Below the pieces are notes generated by a model that had not been told where the DNA came from, did not search any database, and worked only from the letters and a program-made list of their open reading frames with translations. Shown here in pieces: positions 1 through 13,539 of a stretch of DNA of 17,500 bases. Source of the DNA: Neocallimastix lanati (nom. inval.) (lineage: Eukaryota; Neocallimastigomycota; Neocallimastigomycetes; Neocallimastigales; Neocallimastigaceae); assembly GCA_016946835.1 (NCBI GenBank), contig JACVTC010000003.1, forward strand, positions 1,332,501-1,350,000, given 5' to 3'. Position numbers and translations under genes: made by a program. Numbering within the stretch: the first letter of the stretch is position 1; every line of letters starts with the position of its first letter.

Positions 1-409
1 TAATTAAACAAACATAAAACAAAAATATTAAATAGTTTATCTTCTTTTTATAATAAACATATAAAGGAAAATTATAAATATTATATTAAAAAAAAATTTT
101 TTTTAGAAAATTATTAAAAAACACATTATATTTTATATTAAAAATGTGAATAATGATTTGAAATAAACAAAATTTATTACGACTTTATATTATGTAATAA
201 TAAAATAAAATAAAACAAAATTAATTATTGATAAATAATTAAGGTATAAAATGATAGAATGTGATTAATATATATATTAAATAAATTTATATAAATTTAT
301 ATAAATATATATAATTATTTAATTATTGTTGAAGAGATATTATTAATAATATTAGTGTTAATAAATTATTAACATTAATTTGATATATATATATATATTT
401 TATATTGGA
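1..409. other. intergenic, 3' side of NUF2
   Basis: No coding signal is visible on either strand. The stretch is nearly pure A/T with short AT dinucleotide runs and a short repeated motif (taaatttata) near 280-305. It follows the NUF2 stop codon, so it should hold the 3' untranslated region and poly(A) signals of that gene. AATAAA-type words are far too common here to pick one. Confidence 0.6.
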
Positions 410-562
410 TTAAATATTTTCTTTTAATGAAACTTGAATTTCTGATAGATATCCATCAACTTGTGATTTTAATTTATTGTATGCTGAATTTAAAGCAGAC
501 ATATCAGATTTAATTTGCTCTCTGAGGATATTCGTCTTTTTTATTTTTTTTAAATAATTTGT

Positions 563-598
<36 letters not shown>

Positions 599-855
599 CA
601 ATATATAAATATATTAATAATATTTATAATGATATAATAATAATACATATATATATTACCTTATTATCTAATTCTTGTACAATTTTTTGATGCTTATCAC
701 AATCTATCATTTTTAAAACATACATTTCCCTAACTTTTTGATATTGCTGTTTTAATTCTTCCATTTTTTTATCGTGTTGTCGCATATTATGAATTTTTTT
801 TTCATTCATATTCTTTTCCATATCTTCTAAACTTTTATATGTTTGATCCAATTGC

Positions 856-902
<47 letters not shown>

Positions 903-2808
903 GAATAAATGAATTATTATCAATTATCATTATTATCATTATCATTATTATTTTTTTTTTTAAAAAAAAAATTAAAAATTTAAAATTGATATATATACAA
1001 TATATATTATGTATTACCCCATTTTCCATTTCTAAATTTGCAACATCACTATTAACTTTATCAAGCTTTTCACTTTCATCTCTTGTTTTTTTTTGAAATG
1101 ATTTAAATTCATTTATATTATCTTGACATTCTTTTACAGATTTTATACTTTCTTTAATGATATCTTTTAATGCTTGCATTTTATGCATACTTGCTTGTAA
1201 TTCTTGTATTCTTTTATCAGTATTTGCACATTGTTGTCTTTTATCATTTAATGAATTATTTAAATTATTTATTACCTAATTACACATATATATTCAGATT
1301 TTTTTTTTTTTTTTTTTTTTTTTCATTTTAATAATAATATTATTATTATACTATTTTTATTGTAAATAATAAATTTAATTAAAATTTTATAATTATTAGA
1401 AAAACTTTTAATCCATACATTTTGGAATTCTTCAGGATTATGAACTAAAAGAGTTCTTAAACGTGTACATTCATCTTTATTATTTGTTATCATAAGTTTT
1501 GTATTAATCTATATAAATAAATAAATATATACATTTATAAAATAATATTATTAAAAAATTAATATACATATAAATATATATAAAGTGAAAAATAAAAATA
1601 TATTATAATGTTTTTATTTATTTTAAAATATAATTAAAAAAAAAATAATTTACAATTTTCTCTTCTAAACTTTCTTTTTGTGCTTTTAGTTTTGAAATAT
1701 TATTTGCTGTAACATCTTGATTTGACTTTATTATACGATTTTGATTTGTCAATTCATTATTATCTTCTTTAATTTTTTGTGCTTCAATTTCATCTTTTTC
1801 TCTTGCTGATCTGTAATATATATACAAACACATATATATATTTTATTTTATATATATCAATATATATTTTGAAAAATAATAAACAAATATTTAAATATGA
1901 ACATAAAACTATAATAATATATATATTTAATTACCTTACATCCTCAATTTTTTTTTTTAATTCCTCAATTCTGCTTTTTTTCTGATTTATTATGTTGTCG
2001 AATTCATCCTGTTTTTTTAAATATTTATTAATATTATTATCATGTTTATTTGTTTATTTATTATTATTTTATTAAGGAAAGATGAATATATAAAAGTTAT
2101 TAAAATTTTTGTGCTTGATTTAATAACAATTAAGAAAAAAAAAAAAAAGAATTTCATCACAAATATAAATATATAGTCAATTATGTTACCGTTTTATTTT
2201 TGAATTCATATATAACTGAAGTATGCTGCTGTTCAAATCTCACAAATTGTACAAATGCACTTAAATTTCTTTTAAGTTGTTGAGGTTGAGGATTGACTAA
2301 ATCAACAACTGAAAAAGAATCAATTCCAACATTATTTAATACTTTTGTACTATTACATTTGTGAGATTTATCATTTCATTTTTAGATATTTAACAAAAAT
2401 ATGATTATTAAATTAAGATTTATTTATAAAATATATGTTTACAAGATAATAATGTTTGTTTAGAATTTTAATGTATTTTATTATTTTTATTATTATTCTA
2501 TTATTTTTTAATTATTTTTTAATTATATTATTAAAATTATAGAATTATTACACTAGTGAATAAAATGATACAAATGGAAGTGAATCTTTTATTAATTCTG
2601 GAAATTCTATATTTCTTTCAATTTCGAAATTAGGTTGAGCTAAATCTGAATAACGAATACCTAAAGTATAATTAACTATACATTCATATATGTATAAAAC
2701 TCGTTCAGGATCTGGCTTTGTTATATCTTCGTCTGTTATATCAACATTAATTTTATTTAAAGCTTGTACAATTTCTGATATCTTTAGTAAATGTTTATAT
2801 TCAGACAT
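410..2808 (-). CDS. NUF2: kinetochore protein NUF2 (NDC80 complex subunit), 8 exons
   Basis: Predicted 438-residue protein, close to the usual 450-460 of NUF2. Exons (minus strand, 5' to 3'): 2808-2552, 2349-2190, 2008-1935, 1810-1654, 1508-1419, 1275-1018, 854-660, 535-410; every junction is GT-AG and phase-compatible, with stop TAA at 412-410. Residues 1-139 form the calponin-homology-like head of NUF2: YSDLAQP and FPELIKDSLPF in exon 1, then LVNPQP and the LSAFVQFVRFEQQ helix in exon 2. The rest is charged, heptad-rich coiled coil, including LVHNPEEFQN in exon 5, which corresponds to the IVDSPEKL region of human NUF2. In known biology NUF2 pairs with NDC80 and, with SPC24/SPC25, binds spindle microtubules at kinetochores. 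The ATG at 2808 fits because the family starts a few residues before the first CH helix. It is divergent from KPTN across about 2.3 kb. Intron 6 contains a T38 run (A38 in the transcript) directly before the acceptor. The identity is firm; exact exon ends are hand-derived. Confidence 0.9.
567..597. repeat. AAT trinucleotide microsatellite in NUF2 intron 7
   Basis: About ten copies of ATA/AAT lie inside the last NUF2 intron. Read on the minus strand they give a Tyr run that is an artefact of reading intron sequence. Confidence 0.85.
858..895. repeat. 38-bp poly-T run (poly-A in the NUF2 transcript)
   Basis: An uninterrupted run of 38 T on the plus strand. In the NUF2 pre-mRNA it is poly-A placed immediately before the TAG acceptor of exon 7, where most eukaryotes have a pyrimidine tract. 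The exact length is prone to assembly error. Confidence 0.85.
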
Positions 2809-3103
2809 ATTATTTAAAAATACATATATAAATTATATTATAAAATTAATTGAATTTATTATAATTTCTGAAATTCCATGAAATTCATTTATAACTGTAA
2901 TTAATTTGATAAAAAAAACAAAAGGTAGAAATATTTGGTATATTTAAAAATAAAAATATAAAATTTTTGAAAAAATAAAAATTAATTTTATAGTATTTGT
3001 TTTTATTTATTTTTAAAATATATTTTATATATTACATAATTAAATCAACATTAATAAAAACATAAATTATAGAATTAATTAAATTTTTTAAAAAAATTCT
3101 CTA
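2809..3103. other. intergenic, upstream of NUF2
   Basis: No open frame of interest. This A/T-only stretch should hold the NUF2 promoter and 5' leader. The transposon relic begins at about 3104, so the element sits about 300 bp upstream of the NUF2 start. Confidence 0.5.
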
Positions 3104-3171
3104 TAAAGATATGGGAGTATTGCATTTCGACATAATTTATGTTTGATCATTTATTCATGTATTACAATGTG
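3104..3171 (+). repeat. left terminal inverted repeat of the transposon
   Basis: Begins taaagatat and ends tacaatgtg; pairs with 4500-4567 in inverted orientation. Confidence 0.8.
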
Positions 3172-3240
3172 GTTTGTAAAAATAAATGAATAGGAATAGG
3201 GTTAAACTTATTTTTGTTTTTATTTTTATTTTTATTTTTT

Positions 3241-3400
3241 AATTTAATTTTAGTAACATTTACAGTAAAATATATATATATATATATATATAAAATAAAA
3301 AAAAAAATAAATAAAAAATAAAAAAAATAAATAATAAAGTAAAATAAAAAATATAAAAAAATAAATAATAAAATAAAATATAAAATATAAAATTAAAAAA
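3241..3400. repeat. A/T-rich low-complexity filler inside the transposon
   Basis: T-rich, then a TA dinucleotide run (about 3271-3292), then AAATAAAT/AAAAAT-type simple sequence. The minus-strand open frame through it is a Phe/Tyr/Leu low-complexity artefact. It may represent a decayed N-terminal part or leader of the transposase. Confidence 0.6.
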
Positions 3401-4085
3401 GAATGAAAGTAAATTTAATAATAATATTATAGTTACACCAAAAATTTTGCATTGTGATTTTGAAAAAAGTATATCCAATGCTTCCATTAAAATATTTCAT
3501 AATATTACTATTAAATATTGTGTATGACATTATAAAAGATCGTTAGAAGTTCAAAAAAATAAATTATGTTATAATGAAGTTGAAAATAATCATAAGATTT
3601 ATTTGTTATATAAAGCTATTACAAATTTTCCTTTTATAAATCCTGAATATATATTTGATATTTATAATCATATTAAAATTATATGTCAAATATATAATTA
3701 TTTCAATTTTTTAAATTTTTTGGAATATTTTAATAAGACTTATTTATATAAATATGATATTCAATATTGGAATTATTATAACGATATAAACCACATAACA
3801 AATAATGCTTCAGAATCTTTTAACAATTAAAAAAATTGTTTTACAAAAAACCTTCTTTATATGAATTGATTTATCATTTAAAAAGAGAAGAATCTTACAA
3901 TAATTACAAAAGGAAAATTGAAGGAGTTTGGAAAAAAAAGAAGAATATTAACAAAAACTGATGAAATCAATAATTTCATTAAAAAATACAAAAAAAAGGA
4001 ATCCGAATTGATTGATAAAAAATGTGATAAAAATGATATCATTGATTTATGATATAAATGTTTAATAGAATTAAACACACTCTAA
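3399..4085 (+). pseudogene. MULE-type transposase remnant (C-terminal half)
   Basis: One frame runs from about 3399 to 3827. It contains PKILHCDFEKS (the D of the MULE DDE core followed by E, like the family's HTDFE), then a Cys-Val-stop-His-Tyr-Lys-Arg segment with TGA at 3525-3527, where the family has its C/H motif, then YKAITNFPFINPEYIF (family: ALAFVPPE), and finally NYYNDINHITNNASESFNN, matching the family's conserved 'LPRTNNSVEGWHR' block. After a frameshift near 3827 the protein resumes as KKPSLYELIYHLKREESYNN. A second shift near 3935 is followed by RILTKTDEINN and ends at TAA 4083-4085, with another in-frame TGA at 4050-4052. At least two frameshifts and two internal stops make it a pseudogene. 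The N-terminal DNA-binding part (often FLYWCH or similar) is not recognisable. The superfamily call is from remembered family motifs; an HMM search would settle it. Confidence 0.75.
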
Positions 4086-4499
4086 ATTTATAAATAATAA
4101 TTAACTAGAATATATATAGTTTAAATTATATTTATATCAATATCAATATATTTTATTAATATCAATAATAATAAATATTTAATATTATAATAAAATTTAT
4201 TCTATTATTTAATTAATTTAATAATAAAATATATAATTTTATTTATTTTATTTAAATAAAATATAATGGAAAGGTTTTATTATTAAAATATTTAATAATA
4301 AAATATAATAATAAAATAAAATTAAAAAAAAATAAAAATAAAATTAAAAAAAAATAAAAATAAAAATAAAATAAAATTCTTAACAGAAAACTTATTTATT
4401 CTTTTATTTATTCTTTTTTGTTTTTATTTTATTTTTTAATGCTAAAATACAATAAATAAAAATATACGATGAAAATAGTGGCGTATTACATATATTTTA

Positions 4500-4567
4500 C
4501 ACATTGTACAAATATTTATGATGATTATACATAAATTATGTCGAAATGCTTCACATTCATATCTTTA
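4500..4567 (-). repeat. right terminal inverted repeat of the transposon
   Basis: Reverse complement of the left repeat, 49 of 68 positions identical by my count. Confidence 0.8.
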
Positions 4568-4580
4568 GAATGTGAAGCAT
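4546..4580. repeat. perfect 13-bp inverted repeat at the transposon's right edge
   Basis: atgcttcacattc (4546-4558) and gaatgtgaagcat (4568-4580) are exact reverse complements around a 9-bp centre (atatcttta). Sequence continuing to about 4615 (acataa...aatgataatcat) again resembles the terminal repeat, so a second, partial terminus appears to face outwards here. Confidence 0.75.
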
Positions 4581-4615
4581 ATGTAAACATAACATAAATT
4601 GAAAATGATAATCAT

Positions 4616-5070
4616 TATAATAAGTATTATATACAAACATGATAAAATTATTTTAATTAAATAATCACATATAACTATTTAATTCAAATTTTTATTATAC
4701 ATAAGTTAAGTATAATAATTATTTCTTATGATTAATATTTTATTAAAATTTTTTTTTTTTTTTTTGAATTTTTTTTTTTTTTTTTAAAACCTTTTAATAT
4801 GAAGTAAAAAATATAGAATATTAAGAAATAAAACCAATTAATTTTAAATAATAAATAATAAATAATGGTTATTCATTAAATAAAAAATAAAAAAATAAAT
4901 TTATATTATAAAATATTTTATATAAATCAATCTACTAATGATTTTTTTTTTTTTTTTTTTCAAAAAATTTTGAATAAAGTTAACTATTAAATATCATATA
5001 TAACATTTAATTATAATAATAAAATATATATATATATATATATAAAGTAAAAAATTACAATTTTATAAAT
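4616..5070 (+). promoter_or_regulatory. intergenic region with presumed KPTN promoter
   Basis: No gene is visible. There are T runs at about 4750-4785 and 4940-4960, and an AT dinucleotide tract at about 5024-5045 ending roughly 25 bp before the KPTN ATG. The tract may act as a TATA-like or nucleosome-free core promoter, but in DNA this A/T-rich it has no specific support. Confidence 0.3.
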
Positions 5071-7883
<2,813 letters not shown>

Positions 7884-8119
7884 TATATATTTATATATAT
7901 AAAAGAAAGGAAAAATAAAAATAAAAAATAAAAAATAAAAAATAATAATTATATATATATATAGATTATATGAATTTTTTTATTTAATAAATTTAATTGA
8001 TAAAATAAAATAAATTATTTATTTATTGTATAATAAATACACTATAATTGAAAGAAATGAAATATAAAAAAATTTATATTAAATAAAAAGCAATTAAATA
8101 TTTATAAATATTTTGATTT

Positions 8120-8153
<34 letters not shown>

Positions 8154-8726
8154 AATTTTGAATTTTGATTTTTGAATTTTGATTTTTTTTTTTTTTTTTT
8201 TTTATTAAATTAAATTGTTACCATTAATATTACTTTTTATAAATAAATCATTAATATTTATTCTTTATTTATATTATTTATAATATAAAAATTACAAAAT
8301 AACCAGATATTTATTAATAATTTATGTTTTTAATCTAATTATAAAAATTAATATATATATATATATATATTTTTAATTAATAGTATTAATAATTTTTTGA
8401 TAGTTCTTCTAATTATTAGTATAAAAATTTATATATTGATTTACTGTTATTTATAATATGTGAATTATAAAATACCGAATGTTTATATTATTTGTGTATT
8501 TATTCTAATTATTAGTATTAATAATTTTTTTTTTTTTTTTTTTTTTTTTTTATTTTAATTAGTTATATTAATATCTAAATATTTGTATTAAATATATGTA
8601 TTTATTATTAAATTTAATTGTTTTGCAAGATTAATATTACTGTTATATATTATAATTTATTATCTTTTTATAATGTTATAGACTTATAAACGAAATTATA
8701 AGTATAAATATATTTATTTTAAATTA
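7884..8726. other. convergent intergenic spacer
   Basis: This 843-bp stretch lies between the 3' ends of KPTN (plus) and the RasGAP gene (minus). It has AAAAAT-type repeats (about 7908-7945), poly-T runs (about 8126-8152, 8184-8203, 8526-8551), repeated gaattttgattt words between 8140 and 8185, and an AT tract near 8351-8370. No open frame resembles a gene. It should contain both 3' untranslated regions, possibly overlapping. Confidence 0.6.
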
Positions 8727-9839
8727 TTAATTATTTGATGATGAATTAACAAAATGGAAATTACTAAGTTTTCTTCTTAATGAAGCAGCTTTTCCTATTC
8801 CAGATGATTTTGAATTTTTATTTGATGAAGATATTGAAAAATGATTTTCTGAATTAATAATATCATCAAATGCATTTTTTAACTCTTTTCGAGATTCTTC
8901 ACTTTCCACTTTATCTTCTAAATCATTAATATTATAATAATTTAAATAATCAGTAGTTCGACTTATCCTAAAATTATTGTTTTTACCTTCTTTCTTATTT
9001 ATTACTTCTTCACTATCATTTTTATGAGAAGTACTTTTACTTCTTACTCTTTGAGTTCCATTTTTTTTATCCTTTTCTTTCCCTGAAAGATTTAAATCGG
9101 ATGTAGCACCAAAATCAAACATATCTTCATATTCCGATAAATTATCTATATCATCATCAGAATTAATATTTTTCTCTAACGTATCTGGATTTTCTGGTTT
9201 AGCTAAATCTGACCAATTGCTACCATCATTTCTTACGTATATTAAATTTCTTGAATTATACATTGAATTTGTGATAGCTTTTACAATATCAATTAATGAT
9301 TGTTCTTGTCCATTTTGTTCTTCTGAAAAAGATCTTTTATGTGTACTTTCGTTCTCTTCATTTAATTTATCGGCAGATTTCAATATATTGAGACTATATC
9401 TATTTTCTTTATTGCGACTTCCCTTCCGATTAGAAATTGGGAAAAGCTCCTCCTTTTTATTCTCGATTGGATTAGATTCATTTTCTTGCTTTTCTTTTGA
9501 CTTGAATAATTCTTGTTCAGCTTTATATTCTTCAGTAAGTAATTCATCAACATAATAATTATTTTCATTATTTGAGCTTTCAATAAATTTTTGAATATAC
9601 TGGAAATGCACATTATCAATACTTTCAATAATGGATACAACTTGTTCTATTTTTGGTTCTCTAATATTTTCAGGCTTTTTCAGTATTTCCATATTGTCAT
9701 GGAAAAAGTTATACATTGTTTCTAATTCTTCTTGTAAATCTATAACCTCAGATATTTCTTCTTCTATTTCTTCATCATATTCTGTTCCATAATTCTAATA
9801 TATATATATATAATGAATATGGAATAATTAAATTATTAC

Positions 9840-9879
<40 letters not shown>

Positions 9880-10564
9880 AATGTTATAAGTTTATTATTA
9901 ATTAAATTTATATGTTTATATTACCGAAATTTTATTGATAAATTCTCTCATTTCATGCATATGCTTATTTATAAATGAATTACAATAAGCCATATGTGGT
10001 TCTTTCTTTTCAAATTCAGATAAATTTGCTAAATTTTGTATAATTTTTGCAATTAAAGTAAGCGTACGTGCAGTAACAGGATCAGGATGTTCGTATTGTA
10101 ATCCAAAGAGTTTTGGCTATATATATGAATACACATTTTAAATTATTTTATAAAATTATTATTAATTAACTATAGTTAATTTAGTTGAGCAAAATATTGA
10201 TATATATATTTACTGATAAAATAGCTGGACAGAAAAATCTTAAAAATATGAAACCACTTTAATATAATAATATATTAAATTATATAAAAAAAATAAATAT
10301 ATGTATATAAATAAATAAATAATAAATAAATAAAGAATAAATATATATATATATATATTATATTGTATATATAATTAATAAATATAATAATATATATATA
10401 CACTAATAATATTCAATTATATTATTACCTAATGGCAGAATATTGAACATTTGAATTGGCAAATTTTAATACAGTTTGATACTTAATTTGTGAAAAAACA
10501 TATTTTAATTTTCTAATTTAAAATAATATTATATGATTTTTATATATTAATTAATATTAATGTA

Positions 10565-10595
<31 letters not shown>

Positions 10596-13504
10596 ACAAA
10601 TAAATAAATAATAAATAAATAAATAAATACATAGATATATATATTAAATTTAATTATTTAAAATTATTACTTTGGACAGTTATCAGCACTTTTTTTAATT
10701 GCATCCCATATTGAGCATACATAAGTTAATAACTTCTTCCAATGCTTTTTTATATCATCATTCTTTTCAGTCTTTGTTGGATCAACTTCACAGGAATCTT
10801 TTGATAAATAAATTTGATTTATTATATGTCCGAGAGTATCTTCCAAGTAACTGTGTCCAATCATTTTCATATATTGATCAATAGTTTTTGTTGTTATTGA
10901 GTTTCCCCTAAAAATTATATTTTGATCCTCTTTACATTTATTTATTGGAATTTATTTATTTATATAATTAATTTAAAAATATAAATAAATAAATTAAAAT
11001 TTTTTTTTGTTTCTTTATGAATTCTTACCTGTGTTATCAATTTCACATTTTGTTAATGTTTTAATTCCTTCTAATTCTTTATGACATTCTATCATTATAT
11101 CTAAGAAACATTTTGAAAAGTCTTCTCTTTGTTGTATTAAGGAACCTAATATTCTAATGCATGTGAGTGTTGGTTCTAAAAGGATCTATTAATATTATTT
11201 CAATATATAAAAAATTATTATTATAATAATAAATATAGATTATTATTAAATAATTCTACAGTCAATAAAAATAGATTATTGAACTTTTTTCAATATTATT
11301 ATAAATTTATTAATAGCATTTTTTTTCTATTTTTTAACAATATAAAAATTCTTACTTTTAAGAGATCTTGATATTCATAAATTGGTAATAAATACTTATT
11401 CTATATTATTATTATTTATTTAATAAATTTCACATCAGTATTGTATTAAAGGAATATAACTACTATTATTTATTTTTAATATTCTTATCTTTTATGATTA
11501 TTACATTTAATTGTGTTGCTATTCTTATACTTCCATAGTATGCATTTACTTGATTGGTATTATATAATAAAGAATGAATATCATACCATTTTTCAACTTT
11601 TTGTTTATTTACAAGACCTTTGAAAGGAATAACAGTAAAACCTATTTTATTATTATTATTATTATTATTATTACTAGTTTATAAATATTAATTAGCATAA
11701 TATTAATCTATTTAAACATTCTTTAGTATATTACCGAGTTCGGTATCTTTTTGAAGTTTTTGATGATTAATAATAATTATTTGAATTCTTTTTGCACATA
11801 GGGATATATTACTTTTTTTTAAAAAAAAAATAATTATATCGATAAAATATTAAAATATATCAATTTACTAGATATAAATAATTTTATTATCATTATTTTA
11901 AATATTTGAAAAACTTACTTAAATTTAAATTCTTCTCTCCAAAATGGATCTGATCCTGATTTTACTGTTGTTTTGGCCTTTTTAATATCATTTAATAAAA
12001 CAACAACGTATGGTTCTATATTTTTCTTTTTATCTGTTGTAATTAAGTCCCTTGCTTCCAGTATTGATACAGTAAGGTTACGACGAATTTGAAATTGGAA
12101 ATTAGGATTAGAATTTGAAAAACTTGGTTTACGACTATTAGGATTGACTTCTTCAATAACAGTTAATGTAGGTGAATCCATTAGTGTACTATCTTTTCTT
12201 TTTATTGTTTCATGTGAACTTTTATTATTCATTTCTCCTTCTAAAGAGTAGGAATTGCTTATTAAACTCAATTTTTTATTCATATAGTTATCTTTTTCAT
12301 ATTTAACTTTTTCTCTATTATCATGTGTAACACCGAGTTCATTGAACATTTGATTATTACATGATATACTATATTTTTTCAGCATATTTTTAGTATTTTG
12401 ACATCGAATACAACAATGCGCTGAGTCTGTCAATTGATAAACCCATTCATTATATTCACTTACACTATCCATAGTAAAATAATATATTAGGACTTGATAT
12501 GGTGATTTATTTTTTATTTGTTCATTATTAAAGGATTTTTCTTGTGGATTTGATGTTATTAAAGGGTTTGGAAATGTTGTAATAATTTGGAAACAATTTT
12601 TTTTAAGAAAATAACTATAATCCAATGTATGAATTGATGATGAATTAAGATCAATAATATCTCTTTGTCTTTCAGACTATCGAAATATATATATGTTATA
12701 TTTAAACAATTATACATCAAATGTATAGTTTTATAAAAGGAAAAAGATAATATTATCAATAATTATTTCTTCTTTGTAATTTTTAAAAAATTTATTATAT
12801 TAAATTTACATCTTCATTATCAAAACAATACAATCTATTAAATTTTTTCATCAAAACAAAATACTTTGATTTCCATTGGCCAGTTTCATCACCTTTATTA
12901 TTTCATTTTTGATGATAATATTATTATATAATAATAAATAATATATTTAATATCTATATATTCTATATAATATGTATTAAAATTGAAGATTTTAATATAT
13001 AAAGATAAATTTGGACCTCTTTGAACAAACATTCGCCCTGCCATTTGAGGATCAACTAGACTTCTAACTGATACAATAGAAGTTTCTTCTTTATCATCAC
13101 CCATCTTAATAATTTTTATATATTAATATTTTTAAAAAAGATTTTTTTTTTTCATAATTATTTGTTATTATAATTATCATAATTTCTTTTTTTTTCTTCT
13201 AATTTTAAATAGCATAATAATATGATATAGTATTATAATATTTACATAATTATCAACAAAGTTTTCAATATCATCTTCAATATCAATTTCATTTAATCTA
13301 GTAGTCATACTATTTAATTCATTAATATAATCTTGAATATGACATTGCTCTAAATAAGTTGCTTTTTGTAATGCTTTTTTAACTGAAGCACATCTTTCTT
13401 CTTCTTCTTCTCTTGTATTCTTTAGTATTTATTTTTATGTTTTTAAAATTAAATTTAATCATTTAAATCAATAATAAATAAACAAATTTTTTTATATAAA
13501 TAAA

Positions 13505-13539
<35 letters not shown>

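Larger units (their letters stand above)
3104..4567. mobile_element. decayed MULE-like DNA transposon with terminal inverted repeats
   Basis: The left end (3104-3171) and the reverse complement of the right end (4500-4567) align without gaps over 68 bp, with 49 identities by my count. This includes a perfect 21-bp block (3122-3142 against 4529-4549, containing gcatttcgacataa), a shared outer 9-mer (taaagatat) and a shared inner block (tacaatgtg). Between them lies a broken transposase reading frame on the plus strand. Total length is about 1.46 kb. No matching 8-9 bp target duplication is visible outside these limits: left flank ends attctcta, right flank begins gaatgtgaa. That fits an old insertion or a rearranged right edge. 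Assignment to the Mutator/MULE superfamily rests on the transposase motifs, not on the termini. Confidence 0.8.

Noticed and set aside
835-1017. Continuation of the NUF2 frame into a poly-Lys tail
   Set aside because: It is intron read-through: GTAATA follows GGG at 1018, and the next exon resumes coiled coil at 854 in phase.
3260-3487. Minus-strand 75-residue Phe/Tyr/Leu-rich open frame
   Set aside because: It is the antisense of A/T simple sequence and of the transposase remnant; the composition is a pure reflection of the bases.
3525-4052. TGA recoded as an amino acid in the transposase
   Set aside because: Two in-frame TGAs caught my eye, but the same frame also has frameshifts. The intact genes here contain no in-frame TGA, use TGG for Trp and end in TAA, so decay explains it better.
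9217-9555. Plus-strand 112-residue open frame
   Set aside because: Antisense shadow of the low-complexity tail exon of the RasGAP gene; Ser/Phe/Leu-rich with no start context.
10867-10918. RasGAP exon 14 beginning at the AG just before GGGAAACTC
   Set aside because: That acceptor breaks the phase. The AAAG acceptor at 10930-10931 keeps the frame and supplies the conserved Phe-Arg of the arginine-finger loop.
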